Positions 57,074 to 63,936 of a stretch of DNA of 64,000 nucleotides are shown in pieces. The translations under genes were made by a program, and so were the position numbers. The notes below the pieces were generated by a model. That model was not told the DNA's origin. It saw only the letters and a list, made by a program, of their open reading frames with translations, and did no database searches. Positions within the stretch are counted from its first letter, which is position 1, and each line of letters opens with the position of its first letter. The stretch covers positions 109,398 to 173,397 of IMG/VR virus record IMGVR_UViG_3300032050_000009. One strand, 5' to 3'. Source of the stretch: a virus.

Positions 57074-57319
57074 ATGGCACTTTCAGATTCAGATAAAAAA
57101 CAAATAGAAGTTATGATTCGAAAGGAAATTAAGGATTTCATCGGAAGTAACACTATGAGACAGTATGAGGATAAGATTTTAGAATTAGTGTCTAAAGAAA
57201 TCCGTAGAGGTAAACTTGAAAGTGACACTAAAGAAATAGTAATAAAAGTCTTCAGAGAGTTCTACAATTTTATGTGGTCTCAACGAGGATATTGGGAACC
57301 AAGATTAAAAAATGCGTAA
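57074..57319 (+). CDS. Small conserved phage protein
   Basis: An 81-residue charged, fully helical protein (MALSDSDKKQIEVMIRKEIK). The C-terminal REFYNFMWSQRGYWEPRLKN is aromatic-rich and looks conserved. It has no membrane segment. It begins three bases after the spanin-like gene and overlaps the next gene by eight bases. A similar small protein is, as I recall, widespread in T4-like phages with unassigned role. Its placement at the border of the lysis and head-like clusters gives no clear hint. Confidence 0.65.
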   Translation: MALSDSDKKQIEVMIRKEIKDFIGSNTMRQYEDKILELVSKEIRRGKLESDTKEIVIKVFREFYNFMWSQRGYWEPRLKNA

Positions 57320-58247
57320 AATTAAATTAACCGAGAATATTCTCAAGCAACTTTCTTCAAAAATTTCAGACAATATTTTGTCTAATTCTAATATTATGTC
57401 AACAAATCCTATCGAAGGAATGAAAGACATTAATGTTTTACAAAAAAAGATAGAGAGTAATGAGGAAATTGAAGAAAAATGGTCTGAAAAATACAAAAAA
57501 AGTATAGATTGTAACAATCCCAAAGGATTTAGCCAAAAAGCCCATTGCCAAGGAAGAAAAAAGAAAGTAAAGGAAGAGATTGAAGAATCTGAAGTTAAAG
57601 ACATAAAACTGTATGACTTGGCAAAACAACATTCTAAAAGTGATTCTACTGAAAAAATTTCCAAAATATATAATATTCTCAAGAGACAACTTAAAAAAGG
57701 GATGAAAGTTGAAATGGAACATGAGATGGGTCTTAAAAAGGCTAAGAAAATTGCAATGGACCACCTTAAGGAAGACCCAAAATATTATGATAAACTAGAG
57801 AAGATAGAGAATAAGGAAGCGACTGGTGCAGGGGTGGCCGGAGGTTTTGTTGGACCTGTAGGATTTAATCCTGATAGTGATTTTGTTAAGAAAAGCTTTA
57901 AAGAGACTCCTAAAAAAATTGAATCAAATGAAGCCACGGGCGCTTCCTCAGCTGGCGCATATGACGCTCCTGGATTTGAAGATGTTAATATGAAAGGTAA
58001 TCATGAACGTGGTTCAGGTAAGTCGTTCAAAAAAACACAGATACCCCAAGGAAAGTTCGTTCAAGTAAAAAAGAAATGTAAAAAGTTTCCTTATTGTAAT
58101 CAAGGAGATATTAAAGCTTTAAACATATTTGAAAATAACACTCTCAACAAGGTTATTAAAGATGTTAGTAAAAAGTATAACATCAGTGAACAGGTCGTTA
58201 AAAATATTATAGAGTACGAATATAATTTGATAAAAGATAAACTATAA
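57312..58247 (+). CDS. DUF5661-like phage protein with duplicated Gly-rich motif
   Basis: A 311-residue basic protein. The segment SIDCNNPKGFSQKAHCQGRK (residues about 64-83) is a Cys-containing motif that I recall in other phage proteins of this type. Residues about 128-166 (KVEMEHEMGLKKAKKIAMDH, then LKEDPKYYDKL) match the small DUF5661 helical domain. Two Gly-rich copies follow: EATGAGVAGGFVGPVGF and EATGASSAGAYDAPGF. The C terminus is a helix with a Lys-rich patch. It could be a scaffold- or core-like protein, since it lies close to another large protein of similar style. This is inference; no enzymatic motif is seen. Confidence 0.65.
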   Translation: MRKIKLTENILKQLSSKISDNILSNSNIMSTNPIEGMKDINVLQKKIESNEEIEEKWSEKYKKSIDCNNPKGFSQKAHCQGRKKKVKEEIEESEVKDIKLYDLAKQHSKSDSTEKISKIYNILKRQLKKGMKVEMEHEMGLKKAKKIAMDHLKEDPKYYDKLEKIENKEATGAGVAGGFVGPVGFNPDSDFVKKSFKETPKKIESNEATGASSAGAYDAPGFEDVNMKGNHERGSGKSFKKTQIPQGKFVQVKKKCKKFPYCNQGDIKALNIFENNTLNKVIKDVSKKYNISEQVVKNIIEYEYNLIKDKL

Positions 58248-58260
58248 CGTAAAAATTAGA

Positions 58261-58269
58261 TATTTATAA
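58261..58269 (+). promoter_or_regulatory. TATTTATAA candidate late promoter element
   Basis: TATTTATAAATA starts here, 22 bases before the ATG at 58283. It contains both the motif seen elsewhere in the window and the T4 late consensus TATAAATA. Confidence 0.55.
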
Positions 58270-58282
58270 ATAAAAAAATCGC

Positions 58283-59500
58283 ATGAAAAAGTCTTTAAAC
58301 AACTATATTAATTCGTTAGTAAATAAAATTATTAACGAAACTATTGAAGAAAGAGCTGACGAATTAGTTACAAAATTAACCGAAGGTGATAAAATGGTTT
58401 GTGAACAATGTGGTGGAGAAACGAGAGAGGGAATTTGTGAACAGTGTTCATCTGGTTCTATGAATGAAACTGATAATTTTGACTATGTTGCTGAAGAAGA
58501 GGAATTTGGTTCAGACCCGGCAGGTATGATTGATAAATTCTGTGATACAAGTAGTGATGAATATAATAAAGCTGCTTGTAAATATCATGAAGAAAGATTT
58601 ATGGGTGGTGAAGTAAGTGAAAAATTACACGGTGGGCAGAAAAAAATTGATGTTGCAGAACCTAAAGGTAAAATTACAGGTGCTGACTTCAAAAAATTAA
58701 GAAGCATGAAAAAAGAAACTGATGAAGAAGTTGAAGAAGGTAATGCTTTTACAGGCGCTTTGGCTAATGCTAAAGAAGAAGGATATGAAACTTTTGAAGT
58801 TGATGGTAAAAAGTATAATGTTAAAGAATCTATTAGAATGACAGAAAGTGAAATGATTGATTTCATTGAAAAAATTGTTTTGCAGGAGGAGGAAAAATTA
58901 AAGTCTATGGGTAAAACTAAAGGTCTTAATGTTTATCAAAAGGCCCACACCGCTTCAGGAAAGGAAAATAAAGAATACTTACAATCTGTCGTTAAAAAAA
59001 TGAAGGATTATTTGAAAGATGGTTCTAAAGGAGAATATGATATGAATCCTGAAATATTTCCAAAGGGAAACGGAGAGTTAGCTAAGATGGATAAAAAGGC
59101 TTACACACCTTCAGATGCGGTTAAAGATTATACAGATAATTTTATAGCTGCGGGATTAGAAAATCTTGATTATGATGAAATTCATCCTAATGAGGATTGG
59201 GTTGATGACAATGTTGAGGGTTCTTCAAGAACTGGAAACAATCCTGAATGGGTAAATACAGGTAAATCTGATGTTAACAAAAAAAGAAATAAAATTAGAA
59301 AAGACAACATGTTAGCGAAGGTTAAAAGAAAAGCTTACAATAAGTCACCACAACCAGTCGTTCAAGACACTCAAGATGGAGAAAAGGCTAATAAGATTTT
59401 GATGAAATTGGAGTCAGTTGATGAAAAAACCACAAAACAAATAAATGAAGAGTTTGAAAGAATGAAAAATTTAATTGGTTATAATCAAAAGACTCAATAA
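58283..59500 (+). CDS. Large acidic phage protein with zinc ribbon, possibly scaffold-like
   Basis: A 405-residue acidic protein. An amphipathic N-terminal helix (residues 1-35) is followed by a zinc ribbon with Cys40, Cys43, Cys52 and Cys55 (CEQCGG...CEQCSS). The middle includes a FEVDGKKYNVKESIRMTESE segment and repeated Glu/Lys-rich coils. The C terminus, TKQINEEFERMKNLIGYNQK, looks like a conserved terminal motif of related phage proteins. The charged, helix-rich makeup is consistent with a prohead core or scaffold protein, but I cannot assign it firmly. It has its own candidate promoter and ends before a strong hairpin. Confidence 0.65.
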   Translation: MKKSLNNYINSLVNKIINETIEERADELVTKLTEGDKMVCEQCGGETREGICEQCSSGSMNETDNFDYVAEEEEFGSDPAGMIDKFCDTSSDEYNKAACKYHEERFMGGEVSEKLHGGQKKIDVAEPKGKITGADFKKLRSMKKETDEEVEEGNAFTGALANAKEEGYETFEVDGKKYNVKESIRMTESEMIDFIEKIVLQEEEKLKSMGKTKGLNVYQKAHTASGKENKEYLQSVVKKMKDYLKDGSKGEYDMNPEIFPKGNGELAKMDKKAYTPSDAVKDYTDNFIAAGLENLDYDEIHPNEDWVDDNVEGSSRTGNNPEWVNTGKSDVNKKRNKIRKDNMLAKVKRKAYNKSPQPVVQDTQDGEKANKILMKLESVDEKTTKQINEEFERMKNLIGYNQKTQ

Positions 59501-59528
59501 TATACATTAAAAATATCTTAACTATATT

Positions 59529-59562
59529 TTATCCATAAGAGTTTCTTATGGATAATTTTTTT
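59529..59562 (+). terminator. 12-bp hairpin with T tract that buries the next start codon
   Basis: A perfect 12-bp stem (59529-59540 with 59544-59555), 3-base loop, then seven T (59556-59562). It looks like an intrinsic terminator for the gene before, but the ATG of the next gene (59548-59550) lies inside the right arm. Confidence 0.7.
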
Positions 59563-60015
59563 AATTACGTTACAAAACAGGTTAGCCCTGAAGAAGTTGA
59601 TTTATGGTTCAAAAGTAACAACATAATTCCTGAAAAATTGGAATTGTTCTCTGATTTTTGTAGGTCATTAAATGAGTTAATAATCGAGACTTATTTAGGA
59701 GAAACGGATTCACCGAATGAAACAAAAGTTAATATGTCTGAAGAGGATAAGATTAATCACTTTATTTGGTGCTGGAATAAAGTCATAGATAACTTTTTAA
59801 AAGAAAACATCAAGTTCAGCAAAAAAGGAGAACACTTCGATTACATGGTTTCATTTTTCGAAGAAATATTCTACAAACAAGAAAATAAAAAAGTAAGAGA
59901 TTCAGTTACTGATTTTTTTGAAGACCTTTTTGATTTGAAAACACCGTTCACCAAATCTGATTTGGACATGATAAGTACTGTCTATAAAAGTCTCGATAAA
60001 AATATGAATAAATAA
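59548..60015 (+). CDS. Conserved phage protein of unknown function, start codon in a hairpin
   Basis: A 155-residue acidic, helix-rich, aromatic-rich protein (MDNFFNYVTKQVSPEEVDLW). It contains KKGEHFDYMVSFFEEIFYKQ and a C-terminal FTKSDLDMISTVYKSLDKN. I recall similar proteins starting M-D-N-F-x-N-Y and ending S-D-L-D-M in T4-like phages, unnamed. The next in-frame ATG is far inside, so the hairpin-embedded ATG is the likely start. Expression may therefore be limited by RNA structure. No catalytic motif, membrane segment or signal is seen. Confidence 0.68.
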   Translation: MDNFFNYVTKQVSPEEVDLWFKSNNIIPEKLELFSDFCRSLNELIIETYLGETDSPNETKVNMSEEDKINHFIWCWNKVIDNFLKENIKFSKKGEHFDYMVSFFEEIFYKQENKKVRDSVTDFFEDLFDLKTPFTKSDLDMISTVYKSLDKNMNK

Positions 60016-60071
60016 AAAAATTGTTTTTCTCTTTACTACTATCAAGGAAAAATTAATATTAATTATTATAA

Positions 60072-60079
60072 TAAATTTG
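60072..60079 (+). promoter_or_regulatory. TAAATTTG -7-like element before the H1-like gene
   Basis: TAAATTTG matches the Bacteroidota -7 element TAnnTTTG, 15 bases before the ATG at 60094. No clear TTG is seen at the usual upstream distance. The gap of 78 bases holds nothing else. Confidence 0.4.
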
Positions 60080-60093
60080 TAAAAATAATTACG

Positions 60094-60276
60094 ATGGAAA
60101 CTTTAGAAAAAATCAAATCACTGACAGAAGAACTGTCAATGGATGCGACCAAATTCTTCAAAGGTAATAAAAGTGCTGGGACAAGAGCTAGAAAATCTGC
60201 TCAAGAACTTAAGGCTTTGTTACAAACCTTGAGAGGTGAAATTTTGGAAGAAAGAAAAAAAACTGATAATGCTTAA
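60094..60276 (+). CDS. Histone H1-like (Hc1-type) DNA-binding protein
   Basis: A 60-residue protein, METLEKIKSLTEELSMDATK, followed by FFKGNKSAGTRARKSAQELK. The GNKxAGTRxRK core with the surrounding helices is the pattern of small histone H1-like (Hc1-related) proteins in Bacteroidota. Such proteins bind DNA through the Lys/Arg-rich motif. In a phage it could compact replicated DNA, displace host nucleoid proteins, or alter transcription. A Bacteroidota-type -7 element precedes it. Its stop overlaps the next start by eight bases. The identification is from short motif similarity, so some doubt remains. Confidence 0.68.
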   Translation: METLEKIKSLTEELSMDATKFFKGNKSAGTRARKSAQELKALLQTLRGEILEERKKTDNA

Positions 60277-60454
60277 TATAGATAATTTATTTTTTTTCAT
60301 TTTCATTTTTTCAGTTTTAGTTGTTTTAAGAACAACAGTTAGGTTAATAGGCGCCCTGTCACAAAACTCTGAAACAAGAGTTATTAAAAGTGATAGGGAG
60401 CTTGTTATCCTCGGATTAACAATATCATACATCATAACTTACTTATTTCGATAA
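60269..60454 (+). CDS. Small two-helix membrane protein
   Basis: A 61-residue protein (MLNIDNLFFFIFIFSVLVVL) with two hydrophobic segments, residues about 7-22 and 44-60, and a charged loop SQNSETRVIKSDREL between. I start it at the ATG at 60269, because the upstream in-frame region overlaps the H1-like gene and is Lys/Trp-rich. It overlaps the previous stop by eight bases and precedes the next gene by four bases. It could be a small holin-like or membrane accessory protein; nothing shows which. Confidence 0.6.
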   Translation: MLNIDNLFFFIFIFSVLVVLRTTVRLIGALSQNSETRVIKSDRELVILGLTISYIITYLFR

Positions 60455-60458
60455 TCAT

Positions 60459-60890
60459 ATGAGTCTATATAAAGAATTTTCAAGTTTATTTCCTTATTTA
60501 CAATCGGTTAGGAAGTTAAAAAACTATTTAAGTTTTGATGTAAGTTTTCCTGAATCATGGAAGTTACCCAAAAAGTATGTTGAAGAGGATAAAATCCTAC
60601 AACAAGAATCACAAACACCGGGTGAAAAACTATTCTCATTTGTTTCTGAGTTTAATGAAGAAGAAGTAGAGAGAGTATCCGGAAATGTTAAAAATATTAT
60701 CAATTATAATTTGGAAAGAGAAGAAAAAGAAAGATTATTCCAATCCAAAGTTGACGAGTTAAAAAATGTATTTGAAAAACAAAGTCTAACAAATTTAAAA
60801 AATCTCAAATTTGATATTAAGTCAACACAAACTTTAGAATTAGAAGACAATGAAGACGAGCTCAAAACAACTGCAGTGGCTACAAAGTGA
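60459..60890 (+). CDS. Phage protein of unknown function
   Basis: A 143-residue charged protein. It begins MSLYKEFSSLFPYLQSVRKL; a KNYLSFDVSFPESWKLPKKY segment follows, then a long coiled-coil-like helix (NLEREEKERLFQSKVDELKN), then an acidic tail. The W-K-L-P motif looks conserved. No signal or membrane segment. Its 3' end overlaps the next small gene by 41 bases. I do not recognise it. Confidence 0.62.
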   Translation: MSLYKEFSSLFPYLQSVRKLKNYLSFDVSFPESWKLPKKYVEEDKILQQESQTPGEKLFSFVSEFNEEEVERVSGNVKNIINYNLEREEKERLFQSKVDELKNVFEKQSLTNLKNLKFDIKSTQTLELEDNEDELKTTAVATK

Positions 60891-61026
60891 AATTGAGAAG
60901 GATAAACGAGACATTGAAAATGAAAAACTTAAGTTTATCCAACAAATTAAAAAAATAAAAAAAGAGGATGTAGTTCCTAAAAAACTGAGTCTATGGAAAA
61001 GAATCCTGAGATTATTTATGGGATGA
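60850..61026 (+). CDS. 58-residue nested basic protein
   Basis: A short gene, MKTSSKQLQWLQSEIEKDKR at the start and LSLWKRILRLFMG at the end, that overlaps the gene before by 41 bases and the gene after by 34 bases in different frames. The first part is an amphipathic coil, and the last 12 residues form a basic-aromatic amphipathic helix that could bind a membrane or partner. It is supported by its ATG, intact frame and tight packing, and I recall small phage proteins with a similar LSLWKR tail. Function unknown. Confidence 0.6.
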   Translation: MKTSSKQLQWLQSEIEKDKRDIENEKLKFIQQIKKIKKEDVVPKKLSLWKRILRLFMG

Positions 61027-61259
61027 TAGAAAGAATGGCGTTAATTTCTGACGCTATTGATAACTTATTTATTAACGGTAGAAAAGTTATTGTTATTGAG
61101 CTTAATAAGATTGATTTTGAGGAAACCAAAAAACAATTTAAGAATGTAAGTCCTGATTTAAACCAGTTCAAAATTGATATATCAGGAGTTGAATTTATCT
61201 TTATTTTGGATGAGTTGTTGAATGTCTCTGAAGATAAGTCCGAGGAAACCCTTGGGTAA
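60993..61259 (+). CDS. Small conserved protein, unknown function
   Basis: An 88-residue acidic protein (MEKNPEIIYGMIERMALISD) with an alternating helix-strand pattern; KVIVIELNKIDFEETKKQF and GVEFIFILDELL are likely strands in a small alpha/beta fold. It overlaps the previous gene and runs 59 bases into the convergent gene on the other strand, an unusual tail-to-tail coding overlap. No motif points to a function. Confidence 0.62.
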   Translation: MEKNPEIIYGMIERMALISDAIDNLFINGRKVIVIELNKIDFEETKKQFKNVSPDLNQFKIDISGVEFIFILDELLNVSEDKSEETLG

Positions 61260-61842
61260 CCAAAATATCATATAAGTATTTCCTATGGATTGTTGAGTAA
61301 TCTTTTACTAATATACAATCGTTTTTGTTTGTTTTTCTTAAGTATTGACCTAAATCGTCCAAAAACCTATCAGCATCTGAGTTATTCTTAAAAGTGAATA
61401 AATTGTAACTCTCATCTATTTGAACCACAATCTTATTATTTAATTTAGATATCATCTTGATACCGACCACCGAAAGATATTTTCTAACAAAATCTTTAGA
61501 GTTTATTTTCTTTTTAGTTTGATAGTCTAAAAATTCTTCCTCAATTTCAAATGAAATTATTTTACTGATAGTAAATTCATCATCATCTAAATCAACTTTG
61601 ATTTGCCTGCCGAGCTCATCTTTGATGAATATTTTATCATTCTTTGAACTTTTTCTTTCTAATATTGCAAGTTCATAAAATGAGGGATTACCGTTTTCAT
61701 ATTTAACTGGGAAAATAACATTATTAGATTCATCAATAAGACTTTTGAACTTAGTATTTGTTTTTTTATAAGTTTTAAACTTATTGATTATTTTCTTTTT
61801 TACTTTATTTTTGAATAAAACAATTTGGAAATTATAGTCCAT
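61201..61842 (-). CDS. Conserved phage protein on the minus strand
   Basis: A 213-residue basic protein (MDYNFQIVLFKNKVKKKIIN). The first 45 residues are Lys-rich; the centre is strand-rich with YELAILERK, and the C-terminal third includes NKIVVQIDESYNLFTFKNNS, then CILVKDYSTIHRKYLYDILV. I recall similar proteins in other T4-like phages, with a conserved D-C-I-x-V-K-D motif, but no known role. It converges on the gene at 60993 and is divergent from dnaJ (41 bases). It is one of only a few minus-strand genes outside the fibre island. Confidence 0.7.
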   Translation of the reverse strand: MDYNFQIVLFKNKVKKKIINKFKTYKKTNTKFKSLIDESNNVIFPVKYENGNPSFYELAILERKSSKNDKIFIKDELGRQIKVDLDDDEFTISKIISFEIEEEFLDYQTKKKINSKDFVRKYLSVVGIKMISKLNNKIVVQIDESYNLFTFKNNSDADRFLDDLGQYLRKTNKNDCILVKDYSTIHRKYLYDILVTQGFPRTYLQRHSTTHPK

Positions 61843-61883
61843 ACTAAATAATAAGAATCATTAAATAATATTAAATATTGATT

Positions 61884-62810
61884 ATGAGTACTGAAAGTTA
61901 TTATGACATTTTAGGTGTTTCAGAAACCGCAACACAAGATGAAATTAAAAAGGCGTATAGAAAGAAGGCGGTAGAACATCACCCTGACAAAGGTGGGGAT
62001 GAACAAGTATTTAAAAAAATATCAGAGGCGTATGATACGGTAGGTGATGAGAATAAACGCAGACAGTATGACGCTCAGAAAAATAATCCGTTTGGAGGAG
62101 GGTTCAATCCTTTTGAAGACTTTTTCTCTCAATTTGGAGGAAGACAACAACGTCAACAAAGACCTCAAGTACCTGATAAGGTTGTAAATCTTGATGTTAC
62201 GGTTATTGAATCTTATTTGGGTGTTGATAAAACTATTAATTATAGTCGTAAACACGCTTGTAATACTTGTAGCGGTAGTGGGGGTGATAGGAATACCTGT
62301 AGTAAATGTAATGGACAAGGTTTCGTTACAGTTAGAATGGGTAATGGAATGTTCATTCAAATGATGCAACAGATGTGTGATTTATGTGGAGGACAAGGTT
62401 CTGTATTGACAAGGAGATGCGGTACTTGTAACGGACAAGGTACAAGGTCTGAAATGGAAAGTGTGACATTCAAATTACCGCACGGCTCAGACAACGGTCA
62501 ATTCTATAGAATGAATGACTTAGGTGATTATCACAATGGTTTTTACGGAAACTTAGTTATTAAAGTCAACTTGGTTAATTCCGATAACTTTGAAAAAATG
62601 GGTAATGATTTAATTTATAACTCTTACCTCAATTTAGATGATTTAAATAAAAATTCTGTTGGTGTTCCTCATCCTGACGGTGAAATGAGAGTTAACTTTC
62701 CTTTAGAGTTTGATACATCAAAACCCCTTAGAGTAAAATCTAAAGGGTTCAAAAATGGAGGTCAAGGAGACCTTTATGTAAAATTGTTCGTTAAGTTTAA
62801 AAGAGGTTGA
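61884..62810 (+). CDS. dnaJ: DnaJ-type co-chaperone
   Basis: A 308-residue type I J-protein. The J domain (residues 1-65) has the HPD motif at residues 33-35, needed to stimulate host DnaK. A Gly/Phe-rich linker (NNPFGGGFNPFEDFFSQFGG) follows. The zinc-finger domain has all four CxxCxGxG repeats (CNTCSGSG, CSKCNGQG, CDLCGGQG, CGTCNGQG). The C-terminal substrate-binding domains are present but shorter than in host DnaJ (about 370). I use ATG 61884. It may redirect host DnaK to phage assembly proteins such as the very large fibres. A terminator lies downstream. Confidence 0.93.
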   Translation: MSTESYYDILGVSETATQDEIKKAYRKKAVEHHPDKGGDEQVFKKISEAYDTVGDENKRRQYDAQKNNPFGGGFNPFEDFFSQFGGRQQRQQRPQVPDKVVNLDVTVIESYLGVDKTINYSRKHACNTCSGSGGDRNTCSKCNGQGFVTVRMGNGMFIQMMQQMCDLCGGQGSVLTRRCGTCNGQGTRSEMESVTFKLPHGSDNGQFYRMNDLGDYHNGFYGNLVIKVNLVNSDNFEKMGNDLIYNSYLNLDDLNKNSVGVPHPDGEMRVNFPLEFDTSKPLRVKSKGFKNGGQGDLYVKLFVKFKRG

Positions 62811-62970
62811 TTATATTCTCGATAATTTTAACGGTCCCATAAACTGCGGATATTAAAAAATAAACTGTAAAAACAATCAAAGAAGTTGGAAGAGTCTCCA
62901 ACTTTTTTTGTGCGCTACACTTACTACATGATTTTTTTTCAGGGGTGACATCTATTATATTGTTTGACAT
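62797..62970 (-). CDS. Hidden 57-residue CxxC membrane microprotein
   Basis: A short minus-strand gene encoding MSNNIIDVTPEKKSCSKCSA, with Cys15 and Cys18 in a CxxC pair, then LIVFTVYFLISAVYGTVK as one membrane helix and a short tail. It overlaps the end of dnaJ by 14 bases on the opposite strand. The same DNA holds the hairpin at 62883-62909. The ATG follows an A/T-rich stretch without Shine-Dalgarno, as elsewhere in the window. The clean domain layout argues for a real gene; the short length leaves doubt. Confidence 0.6.
   Translation of the reverse strand: MSNNIIDVTPEKKSCSKCSAQKKLETLPTSLIVFTVYFLISAVYGTVKIIENIINLF
62883..62909 (+). terminator. Rho-independent terminator after dnaJ
   Basis: A perfect 8-bp stem (62883-62890 with 62897-62904), 6-base loop, and a run of T. 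It lies inside the antisense microprotein gene, so the sequence serves two purposes if that gene is real. Confidence 0.8.
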
Positions 62971-63011
62971 ATTATTAATTTTAAATAAAATATAAGGGTT
63001 ATTTTCAAATC

Positions 63012-63019
63012 TATAAATA
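63012..63019. promoter_or_regulatory. TATAAATA / TATTTATA element between divergent genes
   Basis: TATAAATA on the plus strand (the T4 late consensus) equals TATTTATA on the minus strand. It lies about equally far (about 41 bases) from the methyltransferase start at 63061 and the microprotein start at 62970, so it could serve either or both. Confidence 0.4.
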
Positions 63020-63060
63020 TTTTATTTGCCTTTTTAAAATTTATTGTTTATTATTAACTC

Positions 63061-63903
63061 ATGTTAAGCTATATAGGAGGAAAATCAAAAATAGGTAAGT
63101 GGATAGTTCCATATTACCCAACTGACATGGAAACATACGTGGAAACATTCGGAGGAATGTTTTGGTGTTTCTTTAATATGGATTTGAAACAATATCCCAA
63201 CCTAAAAAGGGTTGTTTATAATGACTTCAATCCGCTAAATTACAATCTGTTTATGTGTTTACAGAACCCAACAGTCTTGTTAAACGCAATAAATAATATA
63301 CCTTGCCAACAACAAGGAGTTGAGGAGACACCGTCAATCTATCGAGAACAGTTTAACACATTCCAAAAAGAAATATTTGGAGATGGATTTACAATAAACT
63401 ATCCAGATTATGATGTCGCCGCTAAGTATGCGTATGTTCTTACACAAGTGTTCAGTGGGTCAAAACCTGAAACAAGTTCGTTTATTGATTTGAAGGGTAA
63501 GTATAAATCAAAGTATCTTACGTTCAGAGACAAGTTATCAAAGCCTGATTGGGTGGAACACTTTAACAGGATAAGTCATTTTAGATTGGGGGATTTTGAG
63601 AATGTCATTAAGGAGTTCGATAGCCCAACAACTTATTTCTATTTGGACCCCCCGTATTGGAAGACCGAGAATTATTATTCAAATCACGACTTTGACCGTG
63701 ACGACCACGAGAGACTGGCAAATGTGTTGAAAACTATTGAAGGAAAGTTTTCGTTATCTTACTATGATTTCGTACTTTTGCACGAGTGGTTTCCTGAAGA
63801 CCAATATAGATGGGAAAAGAAAGAATTTGCTAAGGCCGCGGCCGCCAAAAAAGGACAGACCCAAAATATGGGAGAGGAACTACTTATTATGAATTATTTT
63901 TAA
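63061..63903 (+). CDS. dam: Dam-like D12-class adenine-N6 DNA methyltransferase
   Basis: A 280-residue methyltransferase. The N-terminal SAM-binding motif is MLSYIGGKSKIG, a variant of F-x-G-G-K. ETYVETFGGMFWCFFNM is motif I-like for D12 enzymes, and the catalytic DPPY is in YFYLDPPYWKT near residue 198. The C-terminal segment (LSYYDFVLLHEWFPED) contains a conserved strand of the family. Length fits T4 Dam (259) and related enzymes, which usually modify GATC. No restriction partner gene is adjacent. Because I see no GATC in this window, its target may be another site, or the host DNA. A 90-base gap lies upstream. Confidence 0.85.
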   Translation: MLSYIGGKSKIGKWIVPYYPTDMETYVETFGGMFWCFFNMDLKQYPNLKRVVYNDFNPLNYNLFMCLQNPTVLLNAINNIPCQQQGVEETPSIYREQFNTFQKEIFGDGFTINYPDYDVAAKYAYVLTQVFSGSKPETSSFIDLKGKYKSKYLTFRDKLSKPDWVEHFNRISHFRLGDFENVIKEFDSPTTYFYLDPPYWKTENYYSNHDFDRDDHERLANVLKTIEGKFSLSYYDFVLLHEWFPEDQYRWEKKEFAKAAAAKKGQTQNMGEELLIMNYF

Positions 63904-63912
63904 TTTATTTGA

Positions 63913-63921
63913 TATTTATTA
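63913..63921 (+). promoter_or_regulatory. TATTTAT-type candidate late promoter element
   Basis: TATTTATTA, 24 bases before the ATG at 63937, in the gap after the methyltransferase gene. Confidence 0.5.
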
Positions 63922-63936
63922 AGTAAAAACATTCAA

